Counted from the stretch's first letter, positions 1 to 8,637 are shown. The stretch is 51,401 nt of DNA from Atopostipes suicloacalis DSM 15692 (GCF_900129085.1 NZ_FQUF01000018.1:1-51401), one strand, 5' to 3'. The notes: generated from the letters alone by a model not told the origin. Made by a program: numbers and translations.

Positions 1-138
1 GAAGTGCGACGCCGTGAAAATATCATTCGTATTTTTCCTAACCAAGACTCTGCCAATCGTTTGATTGGTGCTGTTTTAATGGATAAACATGAGGAATGGG
101 TAGGGTCTAATAGAAAATATATTTCATTGGAAGATTAA
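1..138 (+). CDS. IS256-family transposase, C-terminal fragment
   Basis: The first 45 codons of frame 1 end at a TAA at 136-138 and read as the tail of a Mutator/IS256 transposase. The pattern is RRRENIIRIFPNQDSANRLI followed by GAVLMDKHEEW, which matches the conserved end of this family. The 5' part lies outside the window, so catalytic residues cannot be checked. The transposase would catalyse movement of the element whose right terminal repeat is at about 298-324. Assignment is by motif recognition only. Confidence 0.85.
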   Translation, partial: EVRRRENIIRIFPNQDSANRLIGAVLMDKHEEWVGSNRKYISLED

Positions 139-147
139 TCCCATGAG

Positions 148-245
148 GCCTTGACAACGAGCCTCCTTCGGTCTGCCTTTTTGTCTGTGCGGCCGATCAG
201 GCCAGCCTGTCACAAGACTAGCAGACCGAAGCTCATTATCAAGGC
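148..245. repeat. Long nested inverted repeat inside the IS256-like element
   Basis: The left arm 148-176 (GCCTTGAC...TTCGGTCTGC) pairs with the right arm 221-245 (GCAGACCGAA...TCAAGGC) with a few mismatches and a small bulge. An inner stem pairs GTCTGTG (183-189) with CACAAGAC (211-218), capped by GGCC-GATCA-GGCC. The result is one long rod of about 98 bases, far GC-richer than the surroundings. It sits between the transposase stop and the terminal repeat. It could be a terminator-like or read-through-blocking structure of the IS, or a small inserted repeat. There is no clean T-tract, so it is not called a terminator. Confidence 0.7.
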
Positions 246-309
246 TCATTACTTTGTTAGATTATTGAACAACCAGCGTTAATCACATTGTCTACTATTT
301 TACACAAGA

Positions 310-1278
310 TTATGGACTTGACACATGGTTTCCAATTACTAATTTAGTTTTCTTTGAATTAACTTTAAAATCATATTTCTCAATAATTTTTATTATATCT
401 CGACGTCGATTAGGATGAATAAAATTATTAGATGAAAAAGTGAAATCATCGTAATAAGCTGAAAAAGTAAAACAATTATGTAAAGAATATTCATATAACT
501 CTTGATACATTCTATGATATGAAAGAAAACTTAATACTGGACTAGTCGAATATCCTTGAGGTAAATGTCGATGATTATTAACTTTTGCTGTTACTAAATT
601 AACTAGTATTTTTGCAATATCTGATGGTTGAGACATAGAATTATAAAAGAAGTCATAAATGTAAGAATCTCTCGTACTAGGAAAAAAATTAGCAATATCA
701 AGTAATAACATGTAATCTTTATTTAAGTGACGACTAGCATTATCAACATAGCTTACATTTTGTATGCCTCCACAAAGATAACTAGGAAATTTTATTTTAT
801 TTAGCATTCCTGTCATCCTTTTTAATGCTCTTTTATGCTCATTTGAAGGATTATATAGTTCTCGTGTTTTACCATTAGTTTTTTTCTCGAAGGGATAAAC
901 AGTATAATACTTATCTACATTTTTTAAAGTTTTCAACTCAAGATGCAACAATTCTGACAGATATTTTTTATTTGACACCCCATAAAGCACTGATTGAGTA
1001 AAATCCATAAAAAAACTCCTTCTTTTATAAGAAAAAGTAGAAGCCAAGGTTTCTATGAATTCGATGAATTCAATTAGATATGGTAATAAAATATATGACA
1101 GTCTTAAAAAACACTTTATAACAAGAGCTATTATGCTGATCACTTTAATAAAATCACATAAACGTACAATTATTAATATAAATTGTAACCAAATGTAATT
1201 ATCAGCTTTAGCTTCTAGACTATCTAACCACTGTTTAATCTGAACAATTTTTTGCTTGAATTTTTCTTTAAATTCCAT
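310..1278 (-). CDS. Retron-like reverse transcriptase with N-terminal membrane region, 3'-truncated by an IS
   Basis: The 322-residue frame has RT motifs: LLLDIANFFPS (first catalytic Asp, residue 194), LPQGYSTSP (239-247) and YYDD (275-278). The GGIQNVSYVDNA stretch near 170-181 is typical of retron and related defence RTs. Residues 28-75 are strongly hydrophobic and predict membrane helices. The frame ends NSKKTKLVIGN and then stops within the IS256-like terminal repeat, so the C-terminal thumb is missing. Native sequence ends near 325. Two starts are plausible. ATG at 1278 follows a G-rich AGGGGGG. An internal in-frame ATG at 1006-1008 (residue 91) follows a perfect AAGGAG at 1016-1021 with 7-base spacing, giving a soluble 232-residue form. 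Whether it belongs to a retron or another defence-RT class is open. Without the thumb it is probably inactive. Confidence 0.8.
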   Translation of the reverse strand: MEFKEKFKQKIVQIKQWLDSLEAKADNYIWLQFILIIVRLCDFIKVISIIALVIKCFLRLSYILLPYLIEFIEFIETLASTFSYKRRSFFMDFTQSVLYGVSNKKYLSELLHLELKTLKNVDKYYTVYPFEKKTNGKTRELYNPSNEHKRALKRMTGMLNKIKFPSYLCGGIQNVSYVDNASRHLNKDYMLLLDIANFFPSTRDSYIYDFFYNSMSQPSDIAKILVNLVTAKVNNHRHLPQGYSTSPVLSFLSYHRMYQELYEYSLHNCFTFSAYYDDFTFSSNNFIHPNRRRDIIKIIEKYDFKVNSKKTKLVIGNHVSSP

Positions 1279-1292
1279 AGCAGTATACCCCC

Positions 1293-1408
1293 CTATAATT
1301 ATTTAGGTCATAAGACCCACCCCTGCGTAATAATTATAGATTTTTAGAAATTAAACAGCCTTGTTTAGTGCTTCAACTTTACTTAGCAAACTATATTAAG
1401 TTAGTTTG
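1293..1408 (-). ncRNA. Candidate structured leader upstream of the RT gene
   Basis: Two clear hairpins lie just upstream of the RT start. CTATAATTATT (1293-1303) pairs perfectly over 11 bp with AATAATTATAG (1329-1339) and encloses a smaller GGTC-ATAA-GACC hairpin. CAAACTA (1387-1393) pairs with TAGTTTG (1402-1408). The heptamer CCCCTGC occurs in both regions. Retron msr-msd RNAs lie directly upstream of their RT, so this is the natural place for one. I could not identify the a1/a2 pair, the branching guanosine or a long msd stem with certainty, so the call is tentative. Confidence 0.3.
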
Positions 1409-1842
1409 TAAATTGCCCCTGCTTTAGTAAGTACCTATACTATAGATATTCATGCACGTATCAATGGCTCGATACAAGGCGAGATATCATAGGACTCATT
1501 AGGACGCATAACATACCGTCAACATTAGTTATTGACAAATTGAACTGCAAGGAAATCTTGGTATCGTTGTTCATAAACAAATTATATCAGTAAAACGCTT
1601 ACAATTCTACACAATATATAAATTTAATTATCTTTTGTTTTTATTGTACTTAGTCAACTTATCTACTCAGTTCTTCCTAAACTCGGATTTCCATTCACCA
1701 AATCATGAGTTAAATATCTCTTCACTTCTTTATCCACAATCGAAAAAAACATAGCTTTTATAGAAAAGTAGATGAGATTCGAATAAATATCTAATAGCAC
1801 TGGCCATTAGACAAAAATCGGAATAAACGTCCAATAGAATCA
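1409..1842. other. Non-coding interval between RT leader and GH1 gene
   Basis: No convincing reading frame was found. On the minus strand a TATAAT at about 1583-1588 (within GATATAATTTG) could be a -10 element for the RT transcript, but no good -35 accompanies it. A weak stem GTATC/GATAC occurs near 1458-1475. The rest is AT-rich sequence without a recognisable feature. Confidence 0.4.
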
Positions 1843-1879
1843 GAAAAACGCGAGGCAGCTCTCGTCCTACTTCGCGTTC
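1843..1879 (-). terminator. Terminator of the GH1-GH125-GH38-PTS operon
   Basis: On the minus strand, just downstream of the GH1 stop, AACGCGA pairs with TCGCGTT around an AGG/CCT inner stem, followed by TTTTTC. This is a plausible rho-independent terminator closing the operon that starts with the EIIC gene at 8593. Confidence 0.6.
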
Positions 1880-1892
1880 TCTATCTTTCTAA

Positions 1893-3269
1893 TTAAAAAC
1901 CGTTATTTTCACTCAACTCTTTAAACCAATGTCCGGATTTCTTGATGGTTCGTTTTTCAGTTTCTAAATCTAATTCAACTAAGCCGTATCGATTTTTATA
2001 AGCATTCAACCAAGACCAGCAGTCGATAAATGTCCATAAGAGGTAACCATGACAGTTCGCGCCATCTTCAATCGCTCGATGTAATTCTCGGAGATGACCT
2101 TGAATATATTCAATTCGATAATCATCTTGAATCATTCCATCTTCCCGATACTGCGCTTCCCCTTCAACACCCATTCCATTTTCAGTTAAAATCCATTCAA
2201 TATTTCCATAATCTTCTTTAATGGTCATAGCCAAGTCATAAACACCTTTTTCGTAAATTTCCCATCCACGATAAGGGTTCATTTTCTTACCTGGCATATC
2301 ATGTGGTTCATAATAATACTCAGGTAAAAATGGACTTTCCGGATTCCATTGATACTGTGGGGCTTTTACACGTAAAGGCTGATAATAATTTACACCTAAA
2401 AAATCAACCGTATTTTCACGAATAATCGCCAACTCTTCTTCCGTATATTCAGGCAATAAGTCGTGTTCCTTCAGAATCGAAACTAACTCTTCAGGATATT
2501 CACCTTTTACAGAAGGATCTAAAAAGCTCTTCGCCTGAAACAACTCAGCCACACGAGCCGCCTTCTGATCAGCTGGATGCTCACTACGTGGATAAGCCGG
2601 TGTCAGATTTAAAATAATACTAATGCGATAATTCGCATCCACTTCATGACAAGCTTTCACCGCCATCGAACTCGCCAACTGTGTATAATAAGCCACCTGA
2701 GCAGCTGCCTTTGCATCTACCTTCATCGGATAATGAAATTGGTAAAGATACCCACACTCCACATGAACAATCGGCTCATTAAACGTCACCCACGAATCCA
2801 CATACTCACCAAACAACTCAAAACAAGTACGCGCATAATTCTCATAAGCGTAAACCGTCTCTTTTGACTCCCAGCCACCCATTTTTTGGAGTTCTAGCGG
2901 CATATCAAAATGATACAGATTTACGATCAATTCGATTCCTTTTTCTTTAACACGTTTAAAAACATCTTCGTAAAACGCGACTCCGTCTGGATTAATATCC
3001 CCTGTGCCTTTTGGAAATAAGCGAGCCCATTGAATGGAGGTACGGAATACATTATGTCCTGTCTGCTCCAACAGCTCAATATCTTCTTTATAATTTTTAT
3101 AAAAACCGGATGTCTTTTCAGGGCCTATTTCATTATGAAATTTTTCGGGTTCAATCTCATACCAATAATCCCAAATGTTTTCGCCTTTGCCGTCACCTTC
3201 TACGCGACCTTCACTTTGAGGAGCTGAGGTCGAACTTCCCCATAAAAAGCCTTGTGGAAATTTCAACAT
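1893..3269 (-). CDS. GH1 family 6-phospho-beta-glycosidase-like enzyme
   Basis: The 458-residue cytoplasmic GH1 enzyme has the acid/base glutamate in TFNEP (E165) and the nucleophile in LTENG (E363), with an intact TIM-barrel length. In the C-terminal loop it has CWSWLNAYKNRYG (417-429). Ordinary beta-glucosidases carry Glu-Trp there, whereas phospho-glycosidases such as LacG carry Ser-Trp, a Lys and a Tyr that bind the sugar phosphate. Here Ser419 and Tyr428 fit. The usual Lys position is Asn426, with Lys425 next to it. A phosphorylated substrate delivered by the PTS is therefore likely, but glucose, galactose or mannose specificity is not settled. It is the last gene of the operon, 43 bases after the GH125 gene, with ribosome site GGAGAG. 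Confidence 0.85.
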   Translation of the reverse strand: MLKFPQGFLWGSSTSAPQSEGRVEGDGKGENIWDYWYEIEPEKFHNEIGPEKTSGFYKNYKEDIELLEQTGHNVFRTSIQWARLFPKGTGDINPDGVAFYEDVFKRVKEKGIELIVNLYHFDMPLELQKMGGWESKETVYAYENYARTCFELFGEYVDSWVTFNEPIVHVECGYLYQFHYPMKVDAKAAAQVAYYTQLASSMAVKACHEVDANYRISIILNLTPAYPRSEHPADQKAARVAELFQAKSFLDPSVKGEYPEELVSILKEHDLLPEYTEEELAIIRENTVDFLGVNYYQPLRVKAPQYQWNPESPFLPEYYYEPHDMPGKKMNPYRGWEIYEKGVYDLAMTIKEDYGNIEWILTENGMGVEGEAQYREDGMIQDDYRIEYIQGHLRELHRAIEDGANCHGYLLWTFIDCWSWLNAYKNRYGLVELDLETEKRTIKKSGHWFKELSENNGF

Positions 3270-3312
3270 TTTTCTAATCTCTCCTTCAATCTATTACTGC
3301 TTAAATTTACGA

Positions 3313-4593
3313 TTATTTACTTTGATCAAAATAATGAAAAACTAATTGACAAAATGTCATATTTGACCAAGAGAACCACTCTCTTGTGTATTGAGAAGGA
3401 TCGTCTACATGAACACCTTCATGACATTGCAAAGTATCTGCATCGGTTGCCACAATTTTATCCATTTTTTCTTTCGTCACTTCTACATCATTTGTTGTTA
3501 GACCTTCCATGGCAATAGCAATTGGCCAAACATGTTCAGGTGGCGTGTGCGGACTGCCCACACCTGCTAAATATTTACCTGAATAATAGTACTTATTGTA
3601 CTCACTTAAAACATATTTTCTTGTCGTTAGATATAACGGATCACTCGGTTCACAGTAATTTAAGAAAGGCAATGAAAGCAAACTTGGAACATTCGCATCA
3701 TCCATAAATAATTGGTTGCCCAAACCATCTACTTCATAGGCATATATTTCTTCGCCCGTCTCTTCAACCGTCATTGTACCGTATTCTTTAACGCCTTTTT
3801 CAATCTCTGAAATGAGAGTTTCCATCCGCTCTTTTAATTCTACATGTGTGTCAGGAACAATTGGCAATAACTGTCTTAATGAAGCGACTATAAATAGGTT
3901 TCCTGGAACAAAATAACCGTACACACAAGCATCATCACTTGGACGGAAGGCACTCCAAACCATTCCCGTATAACCAACCGGAGCGCCTCGGCCTCCATCC
4001 GACAAGGTGTCTTGCGAGACACAGTCTGGTCGATTGAAATAATAAGGGGATTCCATGTGATGTTGTTCTGTAACGAAGGTATTTATAATTAAATCAACTG
4101 TTTCCCAGAATTCCTCATCTAAGTGTGCATCATAACCTGTTTTCTCATATAAATTGTAAGCAAGATGCAAAGGGGTACATAACGAATCAATCTCAAATTT
4201 ACGTTCCCAAACTAAATCAGAAACCGGAATATCCGTCTCATCCCCACTGTTATAATGTGCACCCGTAGCTGTTTTATTGAAAGAGTTGGAATAAGGATCA
4301 TGCTGGATATAAGCTAATTGCTGTTTAATTACCCCATGGATCAAGTCTTTCACTGCCGGTACATCTTCTGCAATTTCTAAATAAGGGAGAACTTGAAAGC
4401 TAGAATCACGTAACCACATAGCTGGAATATCTCCAGTTGACACAAATATTTTACCATCTTCTTGAACAGAAACCGTATTTGTAATCGTATCGACCAGCGA
4501 ATTGCGAAATAGTTTTGTTGCTTTTTCTGTAGGTAAACTTATCGTCTCCGCATAATTTGTTATATCTTTTATTAATTGTTCTTGATTAATCAT
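3313..4593 (-). CDS. GH125 exo-alpha-1,6-mannosidase
   Basis: This 426-residue protein matches GH125, an inverting family that removes terminal alpha-1,6-linked mannose. Recognisable blocks are GDIPAMWLRDSSFQVLPYL near residues 53-71 and GMVWSAFRPSDDACVYGYF near 208-226, which holds the acidic residues expected at the active site, then YAYEVDGLGNQLFMDDAN further on. There is no signal peptide, so the enzyme is cytoplasmic. It starts 11 bases after the GH38 stop with AAGGAAGAG upstream and is clearly co-transcribed. GH38 plus GH125 is the pairing used by streptococci to dismantle high-mannose N-glycan fragments. A similar role here is inference. Confidence 0.9.
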   Translation of the reverse strand: MINQEQLIKDITNYAETISLPTEKATKLFRNSLVDTITNTVSVQEDGKIFVSTGDIPAMWLRDSSFQVLPYLEIAEDVPAVKDLIHGVIKQQLAYIQHDPYSNSFNKTATGAHYNSGDETDIPVSDLVWERKFEIDSLCTPLHLAYNLYEKTGYDAHLDEEFWETVDLIINTFVTEQHHMESPYYFNRPDCVSQDTLSDGGRGAPVGYTGMVWSAFRPSDDACVYGYFVPGNLFIVASLRQLLPIVPDTHVELKERMETLISEIEKGVKEYGTMTVEETGEEIYAYEVDGLGNQLFMDDANVPSLLSLPFLNYCEPSDPLYLTTRKYVLSEYNKYYYSGKYLAGVGSPHTPPEHVWPIAIAMEGLTTNDVEVTKEKMDKIVATDADTLQCHEGVHVDDPSQYTREWFSWSNMTFCQLVFHYFDQSK

Positions 4594-4604
4594 CTATCTC
4601 TTCC

Positions 4605-7226
4605 TTAAGCTTTTTTATTTGGAAATATTCCGTAAGTTCGGATTTCACCAGGATTAAAGGGTTCTAAGGCATATTCTTTAATGTTATTCGCTAAAGTTTC
4701 GCCTAGCTCACCACGAAGATTTAACAACATCAGATTACTATCTCGCTCTAATTTTAATTTTCCAGGATTTTCAATGACTGAATCTGTTGCATTATAGAAA
4801 CGTAATTCATAACCTGATCCATCCACTTTTGTTTGTAGACTACTAAATGTAACCTGTAGATCTTCTACTTCGATTAAAGCAGAATGTTCAATTTTTTGTG
4901 GTAACTTGTTGACTTTAAAATATTGGATCGCTGTCGTAAATTCATTTAAGTCTTGGTTTTGATAGAACAATTGATCCTGAGTGGTTAAGACATATTTGCG
5001 TTGAATACGATTTGGATCAAATTCATCTTCCACTAACAAGGTTCCTTCAAATGTATACTCACCCATTAATTGACTATCTGGTGTTTCAACATAGCGCGTC
5101 TGTAAACCAGAGGCATCTCCAGGACGACGAAGCATATCTGGGCGGCCTAAATATCCAACACCACGTAAGATAGTTACAGCCATTCGGTCGAAATCTTCAC
5201 CAATCAATTGGAAGACTTTAGCTCCCTTACCTAGGAACGTCCAGCTTGTTTCATTCGAGTGCGTATTTGCAAAATGAATCATAGGACGTAAACTGGTCGG
5301 CTCTTCTTTATAGCCAATTTCTTTCCAAGTCGCTAATTTTTCCTCTTCCACAGGACGATCGATTACCCCAAAAGGAGTATCTGCATAAGAATAATCGGCT
5401 TTTACATCTGTATTAAATACTAAACGCAAGCGGTGGTCTTTTGCTTGATTATCCACTTTTAATGAAATTTTGATTCCTGGTTTATCTTTGACTAGCTCTA
5501 AAGTTAATTCATAAGGAATTTCTGTATTTAATAATTTTTCTTTTCTCGCTTCTAAATCGTAAGGTAAATCCCACTGACCTTTTAGATGAAATGAACTAAT
5601 TAATTCTCCTCGAACAGCTTCAACTGCCGCATCCGTAAAGTTTAAATCTAAAATCCAATCATGATAAGCCGGTGAAAAGTCATAGTTATCTCCTTCATCT
5701 CCACCATCTTCAACAGTTAAGAAGCTTTCATAAGTTTTATCTTTCTTTTTGTCGTATAAAGCAAGTCCACTATCTTCCATAGAAATCGCAAATAAATCAT
5801 TTTCAATCTGACGATCTTCTCTACGATCGATTTCCACAGCTTCATCACATTCAACAACCTGATACTGAACCCAATCCATCGCTGGAATATTCACTGGACA
5901 AGCAATCGTCGTTACATAATAATGTTCCTTTGTCATCTCTTCTTCATTACGGCGCAATACCGCAGCATTTTTTTCTTTTTGTTCCAAAATGTCAAAGTTT
6001 ACTGGTTTATTCTCATCATCACGTAATTCAAAGCTTACTTCTTTGGTCGTAAGTTCAAATTCACGAATTTCATCTACAGCAAACGGTAGTGGATTCCACA
6101 TAAATAAATCGTCCGCTCTATCTTCAGCCACTGAAATGCTCATTTTTCTTAAAAGGTAATTGCGTAAAGATTCAGCTTGTTGCAAAGCATTAATTCCCCG
6201 TTGACGAATATCTGCATTTGTTTTGTCACTGTTACAAGCTCCAGAACTATCGTGGGCTTGACCTAATGCAATAATTTCCCAGACTTCATCGATTAATCCT
6301 TCTTTCGTTTCTAATCCCTTTTCATTAGCAACAGCATGTAAAGGTTCCACTTGATAAGTCATCATACGTTCCAATTGGTCGTATAATAATTTTAAATCCG
6401 CACGTGAAGAGTAAATTCCTCGGTGTATTTTTGAAACAGAAGGTTCAACAAACTCACCAGAAAAGGTAGGCAACTCTTCATCTTTTATTTCCGTAAAGAA
6501 GTTTTCATAGTTGCTTTCAACAAACTCCGCACGATCTTGTGCTTGATTCGCTAGCGCAATTCTTTCTTTTAGATTAAAGTCAACCGGTCTTTGATCGCCA
6601 CCGGTTGGTAAAACAGTGTGTTCAAGGTTCGAATTCTTTTCAGTTTTCTTCACTAGATCCATAAAGTTATCTTCATCAATTAATTCAGAACCCGCTACAT
6701 AACCGTCATGAATATTCGCGGTTAAAACTTTTGATCCATCATTAGACGTCCAATAAAAATAACGGGCATCTATTTCTGTTGGAATTCCGCGCCAGAATAT
6801 CGCTTTTTCAATGCCAAGTCCTTTATAAATCTTTGGCATATCTTGAGATTGACCAAAGGTATCAGGTAGATAACCAATATCCATCACTCCACCTAATTGA
6901 TGAGCTGAATCCATCCCAAAACGGAGATTTCGGATAATCGATTCTCCACTTGTCACCATCTCATCCACCTGCGTATACCATGGCCCAATAAACAGTCTTT
7001 TTTGTGTCACAAACTTCCGGACCAGTGCTTCTTTTTCGGGAAATAAAGTAAGGTAATCCTCTAAAATTGACATCTGGCCGTCTAATACGTAATAGTTTAA
7101 ATCATTACTTTCCAAAGCGGCAAAGACCTCATCCATATGAAAAGCAAATTGAACTTTCGCTTCTTGACGCGTAAAATACCACTCAAAATCCCAATGTGTA
7201 TGGGCAACAACATGTATTTGTTTCAC
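4605..7226 (-). CDS. GH38 alpha-mannosidase (operon 1)
   Basis: This 873-residue GH38 enzyme is a zinc-dependent retaining alpha-mannosidase. The zinc-binding HTHWDFEW block supplies H11 and D13, the nucleophile is D122 in GYLPDTFGQ, and a further zinc histidine lies in GQAHDSSGACNSD near residues 326-338. The start is GTG at 7224-7226 behind AAGGAGTGTAGTT. No signal peptide is present. The gene lies between the PTS EIIC and GH125 genes, so the substrate is probably a mannosyl oligosaccharide taken up by the cell. It differs from the second GH38 at 9536-12184, which groups by motif with MngB-like enzymes. The linkage preference cannot be read from the sequence. Confidence 0.9.
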   Translation of the reverse strand: MKQIHVVAHTHWDFEWYFTRQEAKVQFAFHMDEVFAALESNDLNYYVLDGQMSILEDYLTLFPEKEALVRKFVTQKRLFIGPWYTQVDEMVTSGESIIRNLRFGMDSAHQLGGVMDIGYLPDTFGQSQDMPKIYKGLGIEKAIFWRGIPTEIDARYFYWTSNDGSKVLTANIHDGYVAGSELIDEDNFMDLVKKTEKNSNLEHTVLPTGGDQRPVDFNLKERIALANQAQDRAEFVESNYENFFTEIKDEELPTFSGEFVEPSVSKIHRGIYSSRADLKLLYDQLERMMTYQVEPLHAVANEKGLETKEGLIDEVWEIIALGQAHDSSGACNSDKTNADIRQRGINALQQAESLRNYLLRKMSISVAEDRADDLFMWNPLPFAVDEIREFELTTKEVSFELRDDENKPVNFDILEQKEKNAAVLRRNEEEMTKEHYYVTTIACPVNIPAMDWVQYQVVECDEAVEIDRREDRQIENDLFAISMEDSGLALYDKKKDKTYESFLTVEDGGDEGDNYDFSPAYHDWILDLNFTDAAVEAVRGELISSFHLKGQWDLPYDLEARKEKLLNTEIPYELTLELVKDKPGIKISLKVDNQAKDHRLRLVFNTDVKADYSYADTPFGVIDRPVEEEKLATWKEIGYKEEPTSLRPMIHFANTHSNETSWTFLGKGAKVFQLIGEDFDRMAVTILRGVGYLGRPDMLRRPGDASGLQTRYVETPDSQLMGEYTFEGTLLVEDEFDPNRIQRKYVLTTQDQLFYQNQDLNEFTTAIQYFKVNKLPQKIEHSALIEVEDLQVTFSSLQTKVDGSGYELRFYNATDSVIENPGKLKLERDSNLMLLNLRGELGETLANNIKEYALEPFNPGEIRTYGIFPNKKA

Positions 7227-7270
7227 AACTACACTCCTTATATCTTCGATAGTAATTAATTTTTCCTTAA

Positions 7271-8593
7271 TTATGCAACATCTTTCTCAGCATTTCTCTG
7301 ATTAATAATAACAAATGGTGCGTAAATGATTGTATCGATAATGACTAAAACAAGTGTTAATACAACTGGACTTAAGTGGAATGCACCTGTAATCCAAGTA
7401 CTTACAAAGATTGGTTCATTTCCTGCATTCAATACCACAAGAGGAACGACCCAACCGATTTTTGTGACAACATAAGCGACAATTGCGTTTAACATTGGAA
7501 CTAAAATCCATGGAATGAACATGACTGGATTTAGTACGATTGGTAAACCGAAGATTACTGGCTCATTAATTCCAAATAATCCTGGCACAAATGAAAGTTT
7601 TGCTAATTCATACTCCGTTTGTCCTTTTTTTGCAAAAATTAACATCGCTAAAATTAAACCAAATGTTGCTCCTGATCCACCAATCATTGCATAAACGTTT
7701 GTCATAGTGTTTGGTGCAATAGGAATTCCTTCAAAACTTTGAGTTTCCGCAAAGCGAGCACCAATTTCTAAATAAAGTGGTAACCAAAATGAAGAAACAA
7801 CTCCCCACACAATATTAAATCCATGCAAACCAACAAACCATAAAATTTGTTGAATAAGAATAACCAATAGAATAGCTGGTAACCCTGTTCCTACAGTTAA
7901 CAATGGTTCAATTAAGATTTCAGAAATCAATTGTAGAAGTGATGCATAACCTAATGTTTCAATAAGGATACGAACAAGTCCAAATGATAAAAGTACCCCT
8001 GTAATTGGAATTAATGAAAAGAATGAGTCAAAAACATTTGGTGGCACATTTCCAGGCATTTTAATCGTCAATTTACTACGAGTAAAGCGTGAGAATAAAA
8101 AGACCGCTAGCATCCCAACAATTAAACCAGTAAACATTCCTTCAAAACTGAAGAAAGAGTTTGAAAATCCTTCAATCACTTCTGCAGCCGGGTCATCAAA
8201 ATTAACATTATTAGGTACCATAATAAAATAAGATGAGAAGGCAAGTAGAGTTGCGATAATCGGATTCATGTTTTCATTCTTTTTATCTTTCTTTAACTCC
8301 ATCGCTAGAGAATAAGCGGATGAAAACACAACAATTAATCCAACAATTCCTAGCGTTGCCGTATTTAAATAACCAAATAATTGACTTAGTTTTACAATAA
8401 GTTCATTCGTAACTCCTCTATTTTCAATTAACGCATTTAATTGCATTTGAATAAGGTTTGAAAAAGACCCTACGACTGTAAACGGAATAATACGAATAAA
8501 TGCATTTTTAACCGTTTGCAAAATGACGTTGCTCTCTACCCATGCAGATACCTTCAGCAAAGGCTCTTGTAACTTTTCCATATCAAAATTCAT
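7271..8593 (-). CDS. PTS EIIC, lactose/cellobiose family (CelB-like)
   Basis: This 440-residue polytopic membrane protein is the sugar-translocating IIC subunit of a Lac/Cel-type phosphotransferase system. It has about ten hydrophobic segments, FVGLHGFNIVWG in the middle and the family signature GINEPVIFGLPIVLNP near 343-358. It heads the operon and has the ribosome site AAAGGAGC. No EIIA or EIIB gene accompanies it, so it must use subunits encoded elsewhere. With GH38, GH125 and a phospho-type GH1 downstream, the substrate is probably a short mannoside rather than cellobiose. Its promoter and a cre-like palindrome are at 8621-8666. Confidence 0.9.
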   Translation of the reverse strand: MNFDMEKLQEPLLKVSAWVESNVILQTVKNAFIRIIPFTVVGSFSNLIQMQLNALIENRGVTNELIVKLSQLFGYLNTATLGIVGLIVVFSSAYSLAMELKKDKKNENMNPIIATLLAFSSYFIMVPNNVNFDDPAAEVIEGFSNSFFSFEGMFTGLIVGMLAVFLFSRFTRSKLTIKMPGNVPPNVFDSFFSLIPITGVLLSFGLVRILIETLGYASLLQLISEILIEPLLTVGTGLPAILLVILIQQILWFVGLHGFNIVWGVVSSFWLPLYLEIGARFAETQSFEGIPIAPNTMTNVYAMIGGSGATFGLILAMLIFAKKGQTEYELAKLSFVPGLFGINEPVIFGLPIVLNPVMFIPWILVPMLNAIVAYVVTKIGWVVPLVVLNAGNEPIFVSTWITGAFHLSPVVLTLVLVIIDTIIYAPFVIINQRNAEKDVA

Positions 8594-8620
8594 TTTTTTT
8601 GCTCCTTTTTTAAGTTGTTT

Positions 8621-8630
8621 GAAACGTTTC
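8621..8630. promoter_or_regulatory. cre-like palindromic operator
   Basis: GAAACGTTTC is a perfect 10-bp palindrome, just downstream of the -10 box of the EIIC promoter. The CG centre flanked by AAA/TTT is the hallmark of CcpA/LacI-type operators. It lacks the one-base spacers of the textbook cre site, so CcpA binding is inferred. The position would block transcription at the start. Confidence 0.55.
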
Positions 8631-8637
8631 TAAGATT

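Larger units (their letters stand above)
1..324 (+). mobile_element. IS256-family insertion sequence, right end
   Basis: The element holds the transposase tail (1-138), a 160-base non-coding stretch with a long hairpin, and a terminal inverted repeat at about 298-324 (plus strand TTTTACACAAGATTATGGAC, then TTGACAC). Read on the minus strand the repeat ends in CTTGTGTAAAA, like the known IS256 end. A closely similar repeat is at 26591-26615. The reverse transcriptase gene at 310-1278 runs into this repeat and stops inside it, so the insertion truncated that gene. The left end is outside the window, and no target duplication can be tested. Confidence 0.75.

Noticed and set aside
1..1278. Describing the region as a proven complete retron
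   Set aside because: No accessory effector gene, no secure a1/a2 pair or msd stem, and the RT lacks its C-terminus. Only the RT type and the leader position support it.
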